36,315 bases of DNA from Deltaproteobacteria bacterium (GTDB taxonomy: Bacteria; Desulfobacterota; Binatia; UTPRO1), in contig JAJCZP010000075.1 of NCBI GenBank assembly GCA_029262315.1, forward strand, positions 1 to 36,315. The letters run 5' to 3'. Of the stretch, positions 31,902 to 36,315 are shown in pieces. Both the position numbers and the translations under genes were made by a program. Under the pieces are notes generated by a model, which was given only the letters and a program-made list of their open reading frames with translations, ran no database searches and was not told the DNA's origin. The stretch's first letter is position 1. Every line of letters starts with the position of its first letter.

Positions 31902-32582
31902 ATGGCAACCGCGTGCGCACCAGCTCCTGACGCCCCCACCCCCGACCGCTTGCTCGCCGCCGCAGCGACTCTCTTCGCCAGTCAGGGCTTTCAAGGCACG
32001 TCGATTCGCGACATCGCCGAACTCGCCAATGCCAACGTGGCATCCGGCCACTACCATTACGGCTCCAAGAAAGGCCTCTACGTCGAGGTCTTGCGATCCC
32101 ACTTCAAAGAGATTCGCGCGCGGCTGGCGGCGCCTGGTCTGCGCACCACGCCGCTCGCGCTGCGGCGATCTTCGCGGCGGAAGCTGACAGCATTGCTCGA
32201 GGCGCGCATCGCCGCGATCCTCGACGTACTCATCGGCCCACCGGCCTCACCGTACGGCGCACTGGTACAGCGCGAGATGGTCGACCCCACCGGGGCGCTT
32301 CCGATAATCGTCGATGAGTTCATTCGACCACAGCAAAAGGAAATGGAGCGGCTCCTCGCCGCGCTGGCGCCACACCTCGAGCGGGAGGCGCTGCAGCTGA
32401 CCACCTTCAGCGTGTTCGGTCAGGTCCTGTTCTATCGCTTCAACATGCCGGCGGTTCTGCTGCTCCTGAACCGCACCAGCTATCCGCGTGGGTTCAACCG
32501 CAAGATCGCTCGCCACATCGCGAGCCTGTCCCTTGCGGGGGTTCTGAACCAGCAGAAGGGACGAAAGGCCGCTGCCACGTAA
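31902..32582 (+). CDS. CecR-like TetR family regulator
   Basis: The 226-aa protein has an N-terminal TetR helix-turn-helix (about 16-62: RLLAAAATLFASQGFQGTSIRDIAELANAN ... HYHYGSKKGLY) and a C-terminal domain resembling that of E. coli CecR (YbiH), seen in GALVQREMVDPTGALPIIVDEF. CecR controls the ybhGFSR efflux operon in E. coli. Here the gene is followed by TolC-, YbhG- and YbhF-like genes, the same group, so it most likely represses them. Its own promoter carries a matching palindrome. Confidence 0.88.
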   Translation: MATACAPAPDAPTPDRLLAAAATLFASQGFQGTSIRDIAELANANVASGHYHYGSKKGLYVEVLRSHFKEIRARLAAPGLRTTPLALRRSSRRKLTALLEARIAAILDVLIGPPASPYGALVQREMVDPTGALPIIVDEFIRPQQKEMERLLAALAPHLEREALQLTTFSVFGQVLFYRFNMPAVLLLLNRTSYPRGFNRKIARHIASLSLAGVLNQQKGRKAAAT

Positions 32583-32601
32583 CCTCAGCACGGCGCTCCA
32601 G

Positions 32602-34032
32602 ATGACGTCACTGCTCCTGACGGTCGTCTCGTGCAGCCCACTGACGGCGCTCACTCATCCGGAGGGGACCGGGGGCTGGGATCCGAGCGAGCGTCAGCAC
32701 GCGCTCGCCGAGCACGCCAAGGCCGCTGGGGTCGACGTGACCCCAGACCTCGACCCGGCCGTCCCTCTCGATACCCCTCTCGACCTGGCACGCGCGTTGG
32801 AGCTGGCGACACACGGCAACCGACCCCTCGCCGAAGCACGCCAGCAGCTCGCCATCGCGCGCCAGCACGTATTCGACATCCGAGGCCGCTTGCTCCCGGC
32901 GACGACCGGAAGCGGTCGATTCACCTGGTACACCGACTCGCTCACCAACAGCATTCCGCAAATCGGCGACCTGGCGGAAACCGGGCGCGCCTTCGAGGTC
33001 CGGGACGGCGACGTTGGCTCGCTCCACGGCACTCTCACCCTGCCAATCGACCTCAGCGGGGAACTCGGCTACGCGCTCGCTGCCGCCCAAGCGGGTTATC
33101 GCGGCGAAGCCGCCCGGCTGTGGGGCACCAAGCTCGCACAGGACGTGGTCGTTATCGGCGCCTACTTCACGCTGCTGGAAGCCGAGCGCCTACGCGAGGT
33201 CACGCTCCAGACCATCGCCGTGCAACGCCAGCAGCACGCCAACGCCGAACGGCGGTTCGACCGCGGACGACTCACCAAGAACGAACTGCTCGTGGTGCAG
33301 GTGGGACTGAGCAACGCCGAGCAGGAGCTTCTGCAGCGCGAGCTCGCGATCGACCACGCGCGCTGGGCACTCAACGGCGCCATCGGGCAACCCATCGACG
33401 CCGCGACCGGCGTGGTCGACATCCGCACACGCCCACTCCTTCCCGACCTCCACGAAACGCTCGAGACCGCGTACGCGCACAACCCAGCCCTCGTGGCGCT
33501 CCTCGAAGAGCAACAGCGTTGGCGTGCCACGGCGACCGAACTGGCACGCGGACGCTTCCCGCGCGTCGCGGCCGGCGCCGCCATCGACTATTCGAGCGCC
33601 AACACCATCGACCCGACCACGGTCGGCTCCGGCTTCGTCGGGTTCGAGTGGGATCTCGGCACAGACGGGCGACGCGAGGCGCGGATCGCCGCGGCGCGGA
33701 TCGAGGTTGAACGCAACAGCACCCGGCTCGAGCGAGAGCTTCGGCAGATCGAGCGCGTCGTCCGCACCATCCATCGCCGTATCGAGGAGCGTCTCGCCGC
33801 ACTCGACACGGCCGAAATCGCCGTCGGCCAGGCCGAAGAGAATCTGCGCATTCGTCAGCAGCAATTCGATGTCGGGCGCGCGACCAGCGAAGACGTGCTC
33901 GACGCCGAAGCCCTCCTCGCTGGCCAGCGGGCCACGCTGGCCAGTGCCCTGTATCAGGCGCAAACACGCCGCGCCGAACTGCAACAACTCATGGGTCGGC
34001 CGCTCGATGCCCTAGTCGCCGACGGAAGGTAG
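32602..34032 (+). CDS. TolC-family outer membrane efflux lipoprotein
   Basis: The 476-aa protein belongs to the outer membrane factor family: long helical segments, PLDLARALELATHGNRPLAEA near residue 59, LARGRFPRVAAGAAIDYSS, and a C-terminal ATSEDVLDAEALLAGQ ... ALYQAQTRRAELQQLMG repeat. A short N-terminus MTSLLLTVVSC with a VVSC lipobox (Cys11) suggests a lipoprotein, but the n-region has no positive charge, so this is tentative. It would form the exit duct for the HlyD/ABC exporter. It starts 19 bases after the regulator gene; E. coli ybhGFSR has no TolC gene in the operon. Confidence 0.85.
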   Translation: MTSLLLTVVSCSPLTALTHPEGTGGWDPSERQHALAEHAKAAGVDVTPDLDPAVPLDTPLDLARALELATHGNRPLAEARQQLAIARQHVFDIRGRLLPATTGSGRFTWYTDSLTNSIPQIGDLAETGRAFEVRDGDVGSLHGTLTLPIDLSGELGYALAAAQAGYRGEAARLWGTKLAQDVVVIGAYFTLLEAERLREVTLQTIAVQRQQHANAERRFDRGRLTKNELLVVQVGLSNAEQELLQRELAIDHARWALNGAIGQPIDAATGVVDIRTRPLLPDLHETLETAYAHNPALVALLEEQQRWRATATELARGRFPRVAAGAAIDYSSANTIDPTTVGSGFVGFEWDLGTDGRREARIAAARIEVERNSTRLERELRQIERVVRTIHRRIEERLAALDTAEIAVGQAEENLRIRQQQFDVGRATSEDVLDAEALLAGQRATLASALYQAQTRRAELQQLMGRPLDALVADGR

Positions 34033-34042
34033 GCCCCTAGCG

Positions 34043-35089
34043 ATGCCACGCCGCGTTCTCATTGCCTGTCTCGTTCTGATTGGTGCCGCGCTTGCCATCT
34101 GGCTCGCCCTCGGCACTGACGCTCCCGTCCACTACACGGGTTTCGTCGAAGGCGAGGAACGCATCCTTCGAAGCGAGGTCACCGGTCGCGTCGTCAGCGT
34201 CAACTTTGGCGAAGGCGACCTTGTCCCAGCCGGCGCGGTGGTTGCGCAGCTTGCCGACGAAGACATCCGCAGCACCGTCGCGTCGAAAGAACAGCAGATC
34301 GCCGTCCAGAGTGCGCAAATCCGCCGCCAACAGGAGCAAGTACAGCTCCTCGAGAACACGCTGCGCGAGGCCGTCAGCGCGCGCAAGGCCGAGCTGGCAC
34401 AAGCTGAGTCGGCCGCCCGATTGGCGACCAGCAGCTTCGGCCGCGAGCAGTCACTGGTGACCAGCGGCGCTAGCACGGCTCAGCTTCTCGATGAGGCGCG
34501 TACGACCAGAGACCAGTCGCGCAGCGCCGTCGCCCGCGCGCAGAATCTTCTGACCGAGGCCACCGCACGCGAGGGCCAGGTCACTGTAGCGCGCCATCAG
34601 CTCGAGGTACTACGCGAGCAGGAGAAACTCACACGCGCTGAATTGGCTCAGCTCCACGTCACGCGCGCGAAATATGCCATCGTCGCGCCCGCCGTCGACA
34701 CGACGGTGCAAACGCAGTTCCTCTGGCCGGGCGAGCTGGCGCAGCCAGGCTCGGCCCTGCTGTCCGTCCTCGATCCGGAGGACAAACACGTCCAGATCTA
34801 TCTTCCCGTCGCCGACCTCGCGGAGGCGAAGGTGGGCCGACACGTCGAGATCGAGCTCGACAGTGCGCCGGGCCGACGTGTGCCCGGCGTGATCGCCTTC
34901 GTCGCCGACGAGGCGACCTTCACACCGGAGAAGATCGAGACGCGAAACGATCGACTCGGCCAGGTCTATCGCGCCAAAGTGCGCATCCTCGAAGACGTCG
35001 CGCAGTTCAAGCCCGGCACCGAGGGCAACGTCTACCTTGCGAGCGCACCGGACGATTCCGCCGAGCAGCACGCCCGTGAGGCTCGATGA
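34043..35089 (+). CDS. HlyD/YbhG-like periplasmic adaptor protein
   Basis: The 348-aa membrane fusion protein has an N-terminal membrane anchor (about 5-24), a first biotinyl-lipoyl half (YTGFVEGEERILRSEVTGRVVSVNFGEGDLVPAG region), a coiled-coil hairpin (about 70-200, many Gln, Glu and Arg residues), the second lipoyl half (YAIVAPAVDTTVQTQFLWPGEL) and a beta-barrel domain (KHVQIYLPVADLAEAKVG). It connects the inner-membrane ABC exporter to the TolC-like duct. It overlaps the next gene by four bases (ATGA). YbhG, its E. coli relative, also pairs with YbhF. Confidence 0.92.
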   Translation: MPRRVLIACLVLIGAALAIWLALGTDAPVHYTGFVEGEERILRSEVTGRVVSVNFGEGDLVPAGAVVAQLADEDIRSTVASKEQQIAVQSAQIRRQQEQVQLLENTLREAVSARKAELAQAESAARLATSSFGREQSLVTSGASTAQLLDEARTTRDQSRSAVARAQNLLTEATAREGQVTVARHQLEVLREQEKLTRAELAQLHVTRAKYAIVAPAVDTTVQTQFLWPGELAQPGSALLSVLDPEDKHVQIYLPVADLAEAKVGRHVEIELDSAPGRRVPGVIAFVADEATFTPEKIETRNDRLGQVYRAKVRILEDVAQFKPGTEGNVYLASAPDDSAEQHAREAR

Positions 35090-36036
35090 GCGGAGCGCAA
35101 GAGCGCACGGAGCCCGTCGTCCGCCTACGAGGCCTTCACAAGCGCTTTCACGAGTGCCTGGCACTCGCGGACCTCGATCTGGAGCTGCGAGGCGCACAGA
35201 TTGTCGGCGTCGTCGGCCCGGACGGAGCGGGCAAGACGACCCTCATCCGCACTCTTGCGGGCCTTCTCGAAATCGAGGCGACGGAGGCCGAGGTCCTCGG
35301 CCACGATCTTCGCGGCGATGTCCGCCCGCTCAAGCGCGAGCTCGGCTATGTCCCACAGGCGTTCAGCTTGCACCGCGAACTCTCGGTTGCGGAGAATCTC
35401 CGCTTCACCGCGCGCCTCCACCACATTCCGACCGCGACCTTCGCCGAGCGTGCCGGGCGGTTGCTCGAGCGCACAAGCCTCCGTCCGTTCGCCGATCGTC
35501 CCGCGGGAGCGCTGTCGGGGGGAATGAAACAGAAACTTGCGATCATCAACGCCCTCCTCCCCGAGCCGCGACTGCTGCTGCTCGACGAACCGACCGCGGG
35601 GGTCGACGTCGTCGCGCGCGCCGAGATCTGGAACATGCTCGCCGAGAGACGCAACGACATGATGATCGTGATCAGCACGAGCTACCTCGACGAGACAGCC
35701 GCCTGCGAGCGCCTGGTCTACCTCGATGGCGGCCGTCTCGTCGCGGATGGCACACCGGCGGAACTCCGCGCCAGTGTCGACCTCGAACTGTACCGTGCCT
35801 GGGGCCCCGATTGCCGCGGTATTGCGCGGCGCGCTCGGCGCCTGGAGTACGTTGCGTCGAGTCATGCGTCCGGCGTCTCCACTCGCATCGAGGTACGTCG
35901 CAGCCACTCGCCCGGACCAACTCACGTGCTGCGGGACCTCGCCGCCCTGCGAGGGGCCGGGGTCACGATGGTGGAGGAGCTACCGGTCGACATGGAGGCC
36001 ACGCTGCTCGCGCTCGCTCGACGATCGATACCATGA
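35086..36036 (+). CDS. ABC transporter ATPase, first half of a YbhF-like pair
   Basis: The 316-aa protein has Walker A GPDGAGKT (44-51), Q-loop Gln91, signature LSGGMKQ (143-149) and Walker B LLLLDEPT with Glu168. The H-loop His is replaced by Ser199 (STSYLDE), so this site may hydrolyse ATP poorly. The Walker A spelling GPDGAGKT resembles the N-terminal ATPase of E. coli YbhF. About 90 C-terminal residues follow the ATPase core. Its stop overlaps the ATG of the second ATPase (ATGA), so the two are co-translated and probably form a heterodimer. Confidence 0.92.
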   Translation: MSGAQERTEPVVRLRGLHKRFHECLALADLDLELRGAQIVGVVGPDGAGKTTLIRTLAGLLEIEATEAEVLGHDLRGDVRPLKRELGYVPQAFSLHRELSVAENLRFTARLHHIPTATFAERAGRLLERTSLRPFADRPAGALSGGMKQKLAIINALLPEPRLLLLDEPTAGVDVVARAEIWNMLAERRNDMMIVISTSYLDETAACERLVYLDGGRLVADGTPAELRASVDLELYRAWGPDCRGIARRARRLEYVASSHASGVSTRIEVRRSHSPGPTHVLRDLAALRGAGVTMVEELPVDMEATLLALARRSIP

Positions 36037-36315
36037 GCAGCGAGCCCATCATCGAGGTCTCCGGCCTTACCAAGACCTTCGGCGACTTCACCGCGGTCGA
36101 CCGACTCGACTTGCGCGTAGATCGGGGCTCGATCTGCGCGTTTCTGGGCGCCAACGGCTCGGGCAAGAGCACGACGATCCGGATGCTGATCGGGCTTCTC
36201 CGCCCCACAGCGGGGCAGGTGACCATCGACGGCATCGACGTGATGCGTTTTCCGCGACGAGTCCGCGACCACGTTGGCTACATGAGTCAGCGCGTCAGTC
36301 TCTACGCGACCCTGT
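36033..36315 (+). CDS. ABC transporter ATPase, second half of a YbhF-like pair (partial, runs off the window)
   Basis: The first 94 residues are present. They contain Walker A GANGSGKS (39-46), the preceding IIEVSGLTKTFGDFTAVDRLDL strand and a Q-loop Gln86 (YMSQ). The gene continues past the end of the window, so the signature, Walker B and H-loop cannot be checked. The ATG at 36033 overlaps the stop of the first ATPase. Permease genes are expected next. Confidence 0.88.
   Translation, partial: MSSEPIIEVSGLTKTFGDFTAVDRLDLRVDRGSICAFLGANGSGKSTTIRMLIGLLRPTAGQVTIDGIDVMRFPRRVRDHVGYMSQRVSLYATL

Overview
The window is GC-rich, densely coded bacterial chromosome from a Gram-negative cell: it encodes ClpS/ClpA, a lipoprotein-like TolC homologue, a HlyD-type periplasmic adaptor, secreted lipobox or signal-peptide proteins and a small bacterial-type SRP RNA. 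The mix of genes (huge zinc-ribbon/cyclase/AAA protein, many TetR regulators, lone FDH-like oxidoreductase, PspC proteins) would fit a deltaproteobacterial-grade lineage such as Myxococcota, Desulfobacterota or Binatota, but no marker here fixes the taxon. No tRNA, rRNA, CRISPR array, intact transposase or prophage was seen. No gene-free stretch exceeds about 180 bases.

Left part (1-7.2 kb): a probable mobile-element end (1-101), a dodecin-like protein, a cluster of DnaA-box-like sites before an 88-aa hypothetical gene, a two-motif DUF971 protein, a secreted OB-fold/BamE-like protein, an epoxide-hydrolase-like enzyme, a FemAB-like acyltransferase, then the clpS-clpA protease pair on the minus strand. 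Middle left (7.2-17.4 kb): metF; a TetR regulator divergent from a gene run of diiron oxygenase-like protein, ketosynthase (FabF-like), membrane-anchored jelly-roll protein, zinc alcohol dehydrogenase, a 1129-aa zinc ribbon/nucleotidyl cyclase/AAA ATPase and an alpha/beta hydrolase. The first genes overlap or abut and look like an oxidative acyl-modifying operon.

Middle right (17.4-25.9 kb) is all minus strand: SRP RNA (ffs), dnaX, ybaB, recR, a small hypothetical, an orphan hybrid-sensor histidine kinase and recD2. This is a replication and repair block. Right part (25.9-31.9 kb, plus strand): mobA, fdhD and a YdeP-type molybdopterin oxidoreductase form a molybdenum-enzyme unit in which FdhD carries an extra C-terminal domain resembling nitrate reductase-associated protein. 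It is followed by a compact unit of zinc ribbon-PspC protein, ECF sigma factor, zinc-binding anti-sigma-like membrane protein and a second zinc ribbon-PspC protein.

Right end (31.9-36.3 kb): a CecR-like TetR regulator with a palindrome over its own promoter, then a TolC-like outer-membrane factor, a YbhG-like adaptor and two consecutive ABC ATPases that together correspond to the fused E. coli YbhF. The second ATPase runs off the window, and the permeases (YbhS/YbhR-like) are expected just beyond it. The most interesting points are the sigma/anti-sigma/double-PspC unit, the FdhD fusion, the cyclase-ATPase with a Gln at the usual adenine-recognition Lys position, and the asymmetric split ABC pair.
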